A stretch of DNA of 64,000 nucleotides, from NCBI RefSeq assembly GCF_021130785.1, contig NC_060215.1, positions 65,600,501 through 65,664,500 of the forward strand, in the 5' to 3' direction. The translations under genes were made by a program, and so were the position numbers. This document shows, one piece after another, positions 10,743 to 21,790 of the stretch. The DNA comes from Homalodisca vitripennis (taxonomy: Eukaryota > Arthropoda > Insecta > Hemiptera > Cicadellidae). The notes beneath the pieces are model-generated. The model had not been told where the DNA came from and made no database searches. It was given only the letters and a program-made list of their open reading frames with translations. Numbering within the stretch: the first letter of the stretch is position 1; each line of letters starts with the position of its first letter.

Positions 10743-13135
10743 TATACGTACATGTTTAAAGGGTCTATGTCTACAATTTCGTTTAAATGATGCTACTACG
10801 ATTACTGTTCTATTACGTACATAGAACGGAGTGTGCTATCATAATTATCGGTTTACCACTTAGCTTCTAAGCTCAGAGAGGAGCAAACGTTAAATATAGT
10901 TGTTCTTTTGGTTTCATCAATATGTCTGTTGGATGTTTTATACAACATCGTAGTGCAATCTCTTACTCTGATCCTTATTACTTCTGAAAGGTCTTTTTCC
11001 GTAATCATCGGTTGGTAATTCAATTGACTCAACAATAAATTGCATACTTAGCATAATTGCGAATCTTTATGTTCATTACGAGTACACATGGGATGTTACT
11101 ATCACACCTTTGTACAGGATCAAGCAGGAGCTCTGTATAGTTAGTGTATAAGTATTGTTCAGTGTTAAGGTCATGACATAAAGGATTTTAATATATCAAA
11201 CATAAATTATCAAATTTTTGATAATACTCATACGTATTTCACTTTTTATCATGATACAGAGTTGTAAATGGCTAGGCAGGAGAAATGTATGCAATTGACT
11301 TCGGCCCTAATGTTTTTGAAATCTATCTTCAAACAATATGGCCTATTATTTTATCCCTTCTAAGTCACAATTTCTCCAGATTTTTAACTGTTCACACAAA
11401 CATTACAGTAGTTAACAGGTTATAAGCATTTTAAACAGTACAACATATATTTTTTTAACCCACAACAAATACAATCGCGATGCAGTGAAATAAACAATTA
11501 ACTGCCTTCCACAATAAAACTAACGACCAGCGTCAACAAATTGATAACCAGCTCCAACCAAATATCAATATTTCTCTCCATGTTAGGATAAAGTAAAGTT
11601 CACCGATCCTTAGGACAGATCGTCCCCTCCCTCACAAGGACTCCGGGCGCCTGACAGCCTCTGCTGTCATTAAGCGATTTCACATGCTAATGGCCTATTA
11701 CGTTCTAATTTGGAGACGCATTACATTAAATACTGACCTCATTTATGCGAACAATGTAGTTACGTTCTGGTTGAATAGAATTTTGCCAACCATGATTAAA
11801 GTCCTACTAAAAGATGGTGAAGGTGTGAGGATCATCGGCCTCATGGAGATATAATTGGCCTCTCTTGTGAGGATATCCAGATATTAAACTCCATTCGAGG
11901 ATAAATAGTTCCAGTTGAGAAAAAGATCTCAAGATCGTCTACCAATAAATGTACAAGTCCTTAATAGTAGGAGGCGTACCTATACCCCTGTTGCTATTTT
12001 TTAATTGATGACTATCTAAAAAAAATCTAACTCAGCGCTCTAATAATGTTGTTAATTTCTGGTATAACTGATTGACACGAAAAAGGAGCAGACCATGCTC
12101 TCGATACATACAATACCTTCAGATGTGAACACATTGAACCAGAGAGGAGTTGGTCACTTGTATGTGTTCAAAATACTATTCCTAGTTGCAATTGCTCCTC
12201 AAATAAATATCTATAATTCTTAACTTAGAATAAAACATAATATGTGTATGAATACACTTATTTTCCTATAACGTGAAATTATTTTTTTGGAAGCGGCGTG
12301 AAGCGTGCCATTATCCAATTTGATCAGGTATAAAAATATTACTAAATTTTAAGCAACGCTATGTGGCAGGATACGGTGAAGTGGCGGCAATATAGAATTG
12401 AGTATTGTTTGGATTATAAAGACTATAGTGACGCATATCGGCAAGACGAACGTACACTAAGTGGATACCACGTGTACGTCGTGATAATAATCGCGTACGT
12501 TTAATGTCACAAAGAACATCAGAGTTCTAAGACACCGATCAATGAACGGCACCTTTGACCACATTAAAGAGTCATTTAACGATGGAAAATTATAGGTTGT
12601 AAAATGACACTCAAGTTCGGTTTGACAATTTATTCGCACTCCAGAATCTCATAATGATTTCTGTTTGGATCTAATAGAAGTTGGAATACCATTTTAAACA
12701 TTTTTTACGTTTAGTTTACAATGTTAAAATGTAATACAGATTTTTATAGAATATGTTTCTAATTATACCGTGTGTCTTTATATTCGACGACAAACTTTTT
12801 GAGCGCAATCTTTTCATCAAAATAAGGATAAATATTCCTAAAGGTGTTTTACAATGCTTGGTTTTTAATCCAATGTATCGCTCAGTACATTAGTTTTATA
12901 TATACTACTAAAGAGGAACTAAAATATCAATATGAAAATATGCACGCGTTTAGTATATACATGTGTACGTTATTGTAAAATATTATAAAATGATTTTCCC
13001 ATTTCAAAATGGCGGTCATTCGGAATATTTGAAATCAGAGTTGTTAGTTTTATAAAAAATAAAAACACTTAGTAAATGTTAGTGCCTTTTATTCTAGCTA
13101 TAACAATATCTTGACTTTTAAAATTTGATAAGAAA
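10743..13135. other. Unassigned AT-rich DNA
   Basis: No gene, array or transposon terminus recognised in about 2.4 kb. Open frames of 60 codons on the minus strand carry no motif. Around 11600-11700 the sequence is slightly GC-richer. Confidence 0.4.
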
Positions 13136-13139
13136 CAAA

Positions 13140-13535
13140 TAACCTACACCGGTTTCAGTGCTTCAATTTCAGTCTTACCCTGCCTATCCATCATTCATTC
13201 TGGCTGTTCAGAAAACGCCTGACGTATCAGACGTTCATGAACCACATATAATTTTGTCTCAGTTTCAAGAGAACTAACTTCTTCTAATATGTTAAAGAGG
13301 GTCATAATAAATATAATATTTGTAGTTTTCTCCTTTCAGCGTATCTGCCAGAAAACAGGGTCCATATTGATCTCCAAAAATATCTGCCCACACATGTGCA
13401 CTCACTTTCTCATTATGTAAATTGGTCCATATTTCATAATTTTCACGAAGTTCATATTTCAGTCGTTCTGTAAATTGGTCTCATGAGAGTATTTCACTGA
13501 AGTCTCAAATCAGGGGATATTCATCTACTGTATGA
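13140..13535 (-). pseudogene. Decayed Tc1/mariner-superfamily transposase fragment
   Basis: On the minus strand, reading from about 13480 down to 13310, one frame gives about 57 sense codons. They include FTERLKYELRENYEIWTNLH, then VSAHVWADIFGDQYGPCFL, then GENYKYY. The pattern [I/Y]W-x-x-x-N-x-H followed by VxVWxxIxGDxxxGPxFxxxxLxGxxY is the region between the first and second catalytic aspartates of insect Tc1/mariner transposases of the type with an N-terminal DUF4817-like helix-turn-helix. Stops interrupt both sides (tga before DQF; taa after YYDPL). No DGAPPH block or terminal repeats were located. Molecular fossil, not functional. Confidence 0.7.
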
Positions 13536-13560
13536 ACCACTGACATAAATAAACCCTTGT

Positions 13561-14755
13561 CACGGGTGGTACTTAGTTTACAAAGCTCCTACTAAAAAAG
13601 AATATCAAATTGCCTAGTAGTAGATCGTTTTAGACGTTTTGAAAATAGCTTAGTGAATTTAAAGAGTTCTAATTACCGTCTGTATTTTTCGATCTTCTGT
13701 GTGTGTTAATCTAAGACGTTTTGAAGATCTTTGAAACATTATTGCAAAGTTTTTGAGGATGTGTATTCTGAATTTGATATTTTCAAGCATTTCTGCTGTC
13801 AAGCGCCGTTTGCTCGTTCGCAATTATATCTTATTTATGTCTACTAGAGTAATAATTTGACAGGTTTGAACTTTCAAAACGTAAAACATAACTATCGCTA
13901 TCGAATTGTATTGAGCGATATAGGAGAAGTAAGATATACGATTCATAGTTGCTATGAGTCGTAATTACCTGTTAGTTGCACGGTCGACTGGACCAAAAGC
14001 GGGGATACACTTGTATGAAACGCTTGGGCAATGTCGTATGTAAATCTGCGTAACTCGTCGGATTTTCCAAAATAAGGTATCGTTATAAAGCGAATTAAAA
14101 GTTCGAAATTTGAAATGTCTTCGTATTCTTCTTAAATCAGTAGTTTTAGTTTTCTTGATATAAGAATTTTCTGATTGTTTACATTTTGAAACAGAATTAG
14201 ATAATTCTATAAGTAATCTGCATAGTGGTTTATCAAATACAAGTTCTAAGTTTTAGGCTTGTATTATTAGAATATATTAATATATACTCTGTATCTAATT
14301 TGAATTGTTTAGAAAAAATACAGGGAGATAATTGGTAAACCAAGTACCAGTGTTTCTATGCAATGTGTATTACTTTTATGTAAAGAACGTGGTCATGCAG
14401 TTTGTTAGTATAATTTAGGGGCGCCCTGTATAAGACATATGTATTTTGAAACACATTTTTATATGAAATAGAAAATCACTCGTTCAAAACATAAAGGAGA
14501 AGTATTATTTACACCATTTCCAAATATACAACCGAAGTGTATATTTTAAGCAGTAAAACTATGCTGTTTTAGTGACAACAAACATATCTTTTATTTTATT
14601 TAAAAAATTTCCATTATTATTCCCAGAAACATTTTTTAATTTTTCACATTAATACATTTGAATGTGTCAGTGTCCAACATGGATAAATTTGACGGTTTAG
14701 TTCTCCTCCCATTGATAGAAAATTTTTCAAATCAACTGAACCATGAATATTTTAC
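13561..14755. other. Unassigned AT-rich DNA
   Basis: Nothing recognised. The word gcgccctgtata near 14422 resembles a Tc1/mariner-type right end (caccctg|TA), but no partner was found. Confidence 0.4.
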
Positions 14756-15260
14756 TCATGCGAGACTCCTCCCACGTGTTATAATTCTCAATAGCACTTA
14801 AGTTTCCACAAGACTCCTCACACGTTCCCATGTGCTCGTCACATCGCCAGATTCCCCAGGGGTACGGATCGCTCTGTACTCGGCTCGCCTCTACGCGCCA
14901 GCTCCCACATCTGATAACGGTCCTGTCTCATCGCCTAACAAAATTATTAGTCAAGATGGGATCTGGGTTGTCAGCAGCTGCTGCAAGGCCGCTTATTAAT
15001 CCTCCTCCCAACCCAAATAGTGGGTATAAGTCCAGCCGACCCGCCGCGCGTCGAGCGAGCCGCTCTCGGCCATCTTCAGCTGCCTCACAACGGGTTCTGG
15101 TCTGTTCTCGAGATGTCGGCATTCCCAGCTTTCTTTGTTCACCGATTTCAACCTGAACTATTCATGTTTCAACTTCGGACCCGGCAATATATTCGGATTC
15201 CGAGTGCTTTCGATTTTGTGGAATGTTTCTTTAAGAATCAACATCAAAATAAAACTTAAT
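14756..15260 (+). promoter_or_regulatory. CpG-rich, promoter-like patch with downstream AATAAA
   Basis: Sequence from about 14760 to 15130 is GC- and CpG-rich against an AT-rich background. A TATA-like word, gggtataagtcc, sits near 15023, followed by a CpG-dense run with a tcggccatcttcagc segment near 15066. An AATAAA signal lies at about 15249. Two overlapping plus frames (108 and 79 codons) run through it with no recognised family. It could be a promoter with a short untranslated first exon, a processed pseudogene, or a CpG-rich repeat. I cannot decide between these. Confidence 0.3.
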
Positions 15261-16380
15261 GATTATTTATTTAGTGTGACGCAATTTCTGTAAATAAAAC
15301 AAGTTTTTTGAGGTTGAAAATCAGCCTGCCCTAGAAAATATTTACAATGTTCAAAAATAGGGACTGTTACAATACCTATTCTAATAGTAAAATGCGAAAT
15401 CTTTCATAGTTTTAGTTCCAATTTGTTACTAGAGGGAATTCGAATACATATGCTGGAATGACAATCATATGTATGATACAATTTACATGTATACTGAAGT
15501 TGTACAATTTGTTCAAACCACTCACAAAACTAGACTTCCTTTACTGTCCTGCAAATCCATTTTATACATACTCGTACATGTATATTTTATCAAAAAAGGA
15601 AGTTTAGATTTTGTTGACAGTATAATATAGATTATCAAACTCCTTTATTTGTCGTCTTAGACAATGTTTTAGTCAAATGTAGACGTACCTACTCCTATTT
15701 TAAATGTACAGTGTGAGGCTTCAATCCAAGTTAAAGTTACTGTTGGTTATTAATGTTATTTAGTAATATACAAAAGATACAAAATCTTACAACATCTTAT
15801 TTTGGTAAAATAAACAATCCAATGGATCGCCACAATAATATTAGACAAATTATTGGGAACTAAGAACAAGTATTTCTGATCACCAACTAATATAAATAAA
15901 CGATATAGAAAGCAGTTGAAAGTTGGAGTCACGTTTTTCTTGCCAATAGACGGATTATGTGCCTCGTGTTACACCACGGATCAGCAGTATGGAATAACAG
16001 AAAAGTATTTTCGTTTACACACCCTAAAGCGTAATAGGAAGCTTAGTATTATGTCATTTGTGAATTCTACAACCTGACCCCACTCTTATAACATAGTATA
16101 CGTGTCGAAAAGCTAGATAAGAATTTAATTTGTGATATAAACTAAGCCTACAATGAAACTAAAAGTGTTGAGGGAAATGTATTTATTGAAATTGTCATTC
16201 TGAAACTCGTAAATCTATTTTTTTAGTTCAAAGTTGTGATAACACCGGGTCTAGTAGTTTGGGGACCGTAATAAATGGATAGTCCAAATAAACAATAAAA
16301 AGGGGTAGATTTATTTCATCACATAAAAAGTTTTATAAGCTCAACTCTGAAGTTAAAACTCTTTAGTTTTGAGATTTCTC
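15261..16380. other. Unassigned AT-rich DNA
   Basis: No coding or repeat structure recognised. Confidence 0.4.
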
Positions 16381-17050
16381 GGCAAGGGAGGACACCCCGT
16401 TTTAATTGATTGGGGAGGGGGGTGCCTTCTTCAGAACACCTGAAACTCCCCAGCCCCCCAGTTCCTGGAATGCTCTCCCCCGTAAGTCGTCTGGTACCGC
16501 CACTAGTTAATCACTGCTGTGTTTTGTGTGGTCGCAACAGTTTTTATAACCGAGTGCTAAGTTGAAATGAATATAGACCGAAAGCCGTTTCTCTCTATTA
16601 GAGAAGAATATGATTCGCTCGACGCGGAGTGGGAGCGTAGGGGAGATGTAATTGGCTGTAGCCGAGGAAGGGGGGAGGACCACCCAAGATCTCGAATACT
16701 GGAAGGCGTTGTACCTTGACATCGCTACAAGACCTTCCTGCGCGGCTCGATTTATGGACCTGTACCTACAGACTCGCCGGGTTTTTTGTATCTCGTGATA
16801 TCACCGAAACACGCGGCTACGAAAACTGATAAATTATGTATCTCCCTTTTCCTATCAACGTGGTCGCGGCTTCCCCTTTCCTTTCCACTGGAAACAAAGA
16901 GAAGTGAAGCTTATAATAACTGTGATATTTGTGTTTTAGATCGACCGGTTGTTGGGGAAGCCCGGCAACAACCAGCTCAATTACGTTATTAGACACATAA
17001 AGATGTCTCTGCGCTGTCACTGTCAAAACCTGTACTGCCAACTCCCAATT
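16381..17050. other. GC-rich patch, possibly regulatory
   Basis: This stretch has runs of G and C (ggggagggggg near 16411, accccgtt) and CpG-rich words. A short hairpin formed by ggttgttg and caacaacc lies near 16948-16977. Open frames up to 74 codons exist on both strands without family motifs. It precedes the first minisatellite. Confidence 0.3.
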
Positions 17051-17191
17051 AAGTTTGCTCTTTCTCTGTCCCCCCCTCTTACTCTTCTTTCCCTCCTATA
17101 CTTCTCTCTGTTTCTTGGATGCTAGTACAAAATATAACTTCAGTTAATTATGTGGTATTTCAACCAAGTATTGAACGAACAGTTCGAGACT

Positions 17192-17965
17192 TTCAACTAA
17201 ACTACACTGTATGTTGTCTACAACAGGGTGCTAAGTCAACTAAACTACACTGTATGTTGTCTAAAACAGGGTGCTAAGTAAACTAAACTACACTGTATGT
17301 TGTCTAAAACAGGGTGCTAAGTCAACTAAACTACACTGTATGTTGTCTAAAACAGGGTGCTAAGTCAACTAAACTACACTGTATGTTGTCTACAACAGGG
17401 TGCTAAGTCAACTAAACTACACTGTATGTTGTCTAAAACAGGGTGATAAGTCAACTAAACTACACTGTATGTTGTCTAAAACAGGGTGCTAAGTCAACTA
17501 AACTACACTGTATGTTGTCTACAACAGGGTGCTAAGTCAACTAAACTACACTGTATGTTGTCTACAACAGGGTGCTAAGTCAACTAAACTACACTGTATG
17601 TTGTCTAAAACAGGGTGCTAAGTCAACTAAACTACACTGTATGTTGTCTACAACAGGGTGCTAAGTCAACTAAACTACACTGTATGTTGTCTACAACAGG
17701 GTGCTAAGTCAACTAAACTACACTGTATGTTGTCTAAAACAGGGTGCTAAGTCAACTAAACTACACTGTATGTTGTCTAAAACAGGGTGCTAAGTCAACT
17801 AAACTACACTGTATGTTGTCTAAAACAGGGTGCTAAGTCAACTAAACTACACTGTATGTTGTCTAAAACAGGGTGCTAAGTCAACTAAACTACACTGTAT
17901 GTTGTCTACAACAGGGTGCTAAGTCAACTAAACTACACTGTATGTTGTCTAAAACAGGGTGCTAA
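17192..17965 (+). repeat. Minisatellite, 18 tandem copies of a 43-bp unit
   Basis: The unit starts gtcaactaaactacactgta and ends aacagggtgctaa. Period is exactly 43 bp (starts 17192, 17235, 17278, 17321 and so on) and 18 full units fill the 774 bp. Copies are almost identical. One position alternates between A and C (gtctaaaacag or gtctacaacag), the first unit starts ttcaac, the third starts gtaaac, and one unit has gtgataa. The near-identity implies recent expansion or active homogenisation. There are no spacers, so it is not a CRISPR. Every plus frame contains stops. Confidence 0.97.
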
Positions 17966-18540
17966 GTCAAAAGGAAAAGTAATCCAGTTGTAGTGTTTTA
18001 TCCTCCCTTTATAATAAAATTAGACGGATAGTAAATTACATTTTTAAATAGACAACACAGTTGAACAATATGGTCATAACTCAATATCGTAGTCTTAGAT
18101 AAAGGTTAACTTTAAAAATTATACTCCTGTGATATCGCTCACAAAGATTAAACGAAAATTTAATGTTTTGTACTAAAATTACTGATATTTTAGAAGTACC
18201 AGCCTTATAATAGCTATATTGAAAATATATTAAATAAACATTCTTGGGCACCCGTGTGAACAAAAACTATGATGCATATTTGTATAAATAGTGTGATTAT
18301 AGTTCACATAAAACTATTGTATTAAGTTTATAAGTAAATACTAAAACTATATTCTAGTCTTTAAATTAAACTGTGGCTAGGAAACATTGTTCAAGGTGAA
18401 TGTGGTGATAAGAAGGTTAAATTTAGGTTTGACAGGGCCACTTGCTTTTGACCATAGCTTTTATGAATTAAAAACGCCAATAAAGATAGAGAAGATTAGA
18501 AGTGCCATAAATCCAAAGATTGCCTACAACTGCCTGATAT
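17966..18540. other. Spacer between two minisatellites
   Basis: AT-rich DNA with no recognised feature. It separates two unrelated tandem arrays by less than 600 bp. Confidence 0.5.
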
Positions 18541-20830
18541 TTATGTACTTGCAGCTTACCCAGTGCTCTCTACACAAACGGCTAGTTGCCTGTGCATTTG
18601 CGCCTACCCAATGCCGTCGACACAGATGGGTGTGTAGTTGCACCTGTGCAACTAGTGCTTGTCCAATACGATCTAAAAGCCGATGGCTGAATACTGTGTG
18701 TGCACTTGCAGCCTACCCAATACACTCTACAAAGATGGCTTGTAGCCTACCCAATACACTCTACACAGGTGGCTGTCTACTTGTGCACTTACAGCCTACC
18801 CAGTACTCTCTACAGAGATGGCTTGTAGCCTACCCAGTGCTCAATACCGTCGACACAGGTGGCTGCTTGTGCACTTACAGCCTACCCAATACACTCTACA
18901 CAGATGGCTGTCTACTTGTGCACTTCCAGCCTACCCAGTACTCTCTACAGAGATGGCTTGTAGCCTACCCAGTGCTCAATACCGTCGACACAGGTGGCTG
19001 CTTGTGCACTTACAGCCTACCCAATACACTCTACACAGATGGCTGTCTACTTGTGCACTTCCAGCCTCCCCAGTGCTCAATGCCGTTGACACAGGTGGCT
19101 GCCTGTGCACTTACAGCCTACCCAATACACTCTACATATATGGCTGTCTATCTGTGCACTTACAGCCTACTCAATACACTCTACACATATGGCTGTCTAT
19201 CTGTGCACTTACAGCCTACTCAATACACTCTACACATATGGCTGTCTATCTGTGCACTTGCAGCCTACCCAATACACTCTACACAAATGGCTGTCTATCT
19301 GTGCACTTGCAGCCTACCCAATACACTCTACACAAATGGCTGTCTATCTGTGCACTTTCAGCCTACCCAATACACTCTACACATATGGCTGTCTATCTGT
19401 GCACTTGCAGCCTACCCAATACACTCTACACAGATGGCTGTCTATCTGTGCACTTACAGCCTACCCAATACACTCTACACATATGGCTGTCTATATGTGC
19501 ACTTACAGCCTACCCAATAGACTCTACACATATGGCTGTCTATCTGTGCACTTACAGCCTACCCAATACACTCTACACAAATGGCTGTCTATCTGTGCAC
19601 TTGCAGCCTACCCAGTACTCAATACCGTCGACACAGGTGGCTGCCTGTGCACTTACAGCCTACCCAGTGCTCAATTCCATCGACACAGGTGGCTGCTCTG
19701 TGCACTTACAGCCTACCCAGTGCTCAATTCCATCGACACAGGTGGCTGTCTATCTGTGCACTTACAGCCTACCCAGTGCTCAATTCCATCGACACAGATG
19801 GCTGTCTATCTGTGCACTTACAGCCTACCCAGTGCTCAATTCCATCGACACAGGTGGCTGTCTATCTGTGCACTTACAGCCTACCCAGTACTCAATACCG
19901 TCGACACAGGTGGCTGCTATCATGTGCACTTACAGCCTACCCAGTGCTCAATTCCATCGACACAGGTGGCTGTCCTGTGCACTTACAGCCTACCCAGTGC
20001 TCAATTCCATCGACACAGGTGGCTGTCCTGTGCACTTACAGCCTACCCAGTGCTCAATTCCATCGACACAGGTGGCTGTCTATCTGTGCACTTACAGCCT
20101 ACCCAGTGCTCAATTCCATCGACACAGGTGGCTGCCTGTGCACTTACAGCCTACCCAGTACTCAATACCGTCGACACAGGTGGCTGTCTATCTGTGCACT
20201 TACAGCCTACCCAGTGCTCAATTCCATCGACACAGGTGGCTGTCTTGTGCACTTACAGCCTACCCAGTGCTCAATTCCATCGACACAGGTGGCTGTCTAT
20301 CTGTGCACTTACAGCCTACCCAGTACTCAATAACGTCGACACAGGTGGCTGCCTGTGCACTTACAGCCTACCCAGTGCTCAATTCCATCGACACAGGTGG
20401 CTGTCCTGTGCACTTACAGCCTACCCAGTGCTCAATTCCATCGACACAGGTGGCTGCCTGTGCACTTACAGCCTACCCAATACACTCTACACAGATGGCT
20501 GTCTACTTGTGCACTTACAGCCTACCCAATACTCTCTACAGAGATGGCTTGTAGCCTACCCAGTGCTCAATGCCGTCAACACAGGTGGCTGCCTGTGCAC
20601 TTACAGCCTACCCAATACACTCTACACAGATGGCTGTCTACTTGTGCACTTACAGCCTACCCAGTACTCTCTACAGAGATGGGCGTGTAGCCTACCCAGT
20701 GCTCAATGCCGTCAACACAGGTGGCTGCCTGTGCACTTACAGCATGTCTAATGCCCTCTACACAGATGGCTGTCTTCCTGTGCAGTTGCAGCTTGCCTAA
20801 TACCGTCGACACAGATGACTACCTGCGCAA
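18541..20830 (+). repeat. Large compound minisatellite with 49-bp and about 51-56-bp units
   Basis: About 2.3 kb of tandem units share gtgcacttacagcctaccca. Type A units continue atacactctacacatatgg and are 49 bp. They dominate 19120-19600. Type B units continue gtgctcaattccatcgacac and run 51-56 bp, the length depending on a short variable tail (ctgcct, ctgtcct, ctgtctatct). They dominate 19610-20460. Mixed and diverged units, some with agagatggcttgtag, form both ends (18541-19110 and 20470-20830). On the plus strand no stop codon falls in most units in any phase, so three overlapping frames stay open: 18387-19520 (377 codons), 18818-20554 (578) and 19105-20751 (548). Unit lengths are not multiples of three, so each frame cycles through the same three peptide words. 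This is an artefact of a stop-free repeat, not evidence for protein. Confidence 0.95.
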
Positions 20831-21035
20831 CTGGTGCCTTCCCAATGGCGACTTCTGGTTGTCAAGACAGACTGCGCTTTATTAATTCTATGTTGAAATA
20901 TTTATTACTGAATCAAACATCACTTTGTACTTAGCTTTAGTACAACGTAAAATATTAAAATTACGTACAGATATTGTGGTTTTAACGTACATAAACGTTG
21001 GTGTGGACATAATTATGTAAAAACGAATCTTACAA
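20831..21035. other. Unassigned AT-rich DNA
   Basis: Short spacer between the minisatellite and the dispersed repeat. No feature recognised. Confidence 0.4.
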
Positions 21036-21179
21036 CCTCGGCCCAGTTTCACAAATCTAAAAAAGTGTACCGGGTTCAATTATTGAGGGATAATGCTTCT
21101 ACCACTTAAACATTTTGCCGCATGTCTTATTTTGATTGGAACTTTGAGTAAAACTTGGTCCTTAATTGGCCGAGCTTTA

Positions 21180-21790
21180 GTAAAGCCAATCTGTCGAGTG
21201 GCAGAACAAATTTCTGACTGTCTATGTATGCAGCACGATATCTCGAAAATGAACTACATATAGACTTGTACTTGACACCTCATTTTTATATGAGGAACAC
21301 TCAGTTCGATTATGTTGCATGTCACTCCATGGGATGTGACTGATTGTTGGTTAATATTATTACATTGGTCTTCTGAGTAACCTTGATATTAACGATAAAA
21401 TAGCAGAATATACATTTATAACAAACTCAGTACATTCATAAGAGATTTTAACAGATGACATATTAACCTACTTAGCCTAACTATCCTAACCCAACGTCAC
21501 CAAGTATATGGTGACTTAATATAGACACTTTTATTATTTAAACATTGACAATTAACCCGATTTAATGAACAGAAATGTGAATGCATTATGTGGCAAGATA
21601 TTTCGAGAAAAGTTTCATCTTAGACTTGAAATTTCGATAAAACACAGACAAGAATAAGTTTATGGTGCATGCCCAACCATGTAATGTGGCTGAGCGACGT
21701 TGAAGTCTATCACTAAATAGGCTGACACGAATTATCTTTTGTTTTCCGGGGGTGTAAACATTCTTTATCCGAACGATTGTTTAGTGTTCT
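21180..21790 (+). repeat. Dispersed repeat, copy 1 (partner at 51770-52440)
   Basis: About 600 bp aligns collinearly and in the same orientation with 51770-52440. Landmarks in both include cgatatctcgaa, catgtcactccatg/cacgtcactccatg, aaaatagc.g, gattttaac or aattttaac, cagaaatgtgaatg or caaaaatgtgaatg, tatggtgca, ggctgag.g, aggctgacac or aggctaacac, and ggtgtaaacatt or ggatgtaaacatt. Within the copy a module (atatctcgaaaa..., gtgcatg.c...catg...gtgactga) appears twice, near 21236-21350 and 21595-21705. This looks like a non-autonomous mobile element with an internal duplication. No terminal repeats or coding region found. Confidence 0.7.

Noticed and set aside
17192..17965. 43-bp array as a CRISPR
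   Set aside because: Units are directly adjacent with no unique spacers, and the setting is a eukaryotic, transposon-rich sequence.
18387..20751. The 377-, 578- and 548-codon frames as real proteins
   Set aside because: They lie wholly in the minisatellite, overlap each other in different phases and encode only rotated repeat words. Openness follows from a stop-free unit.
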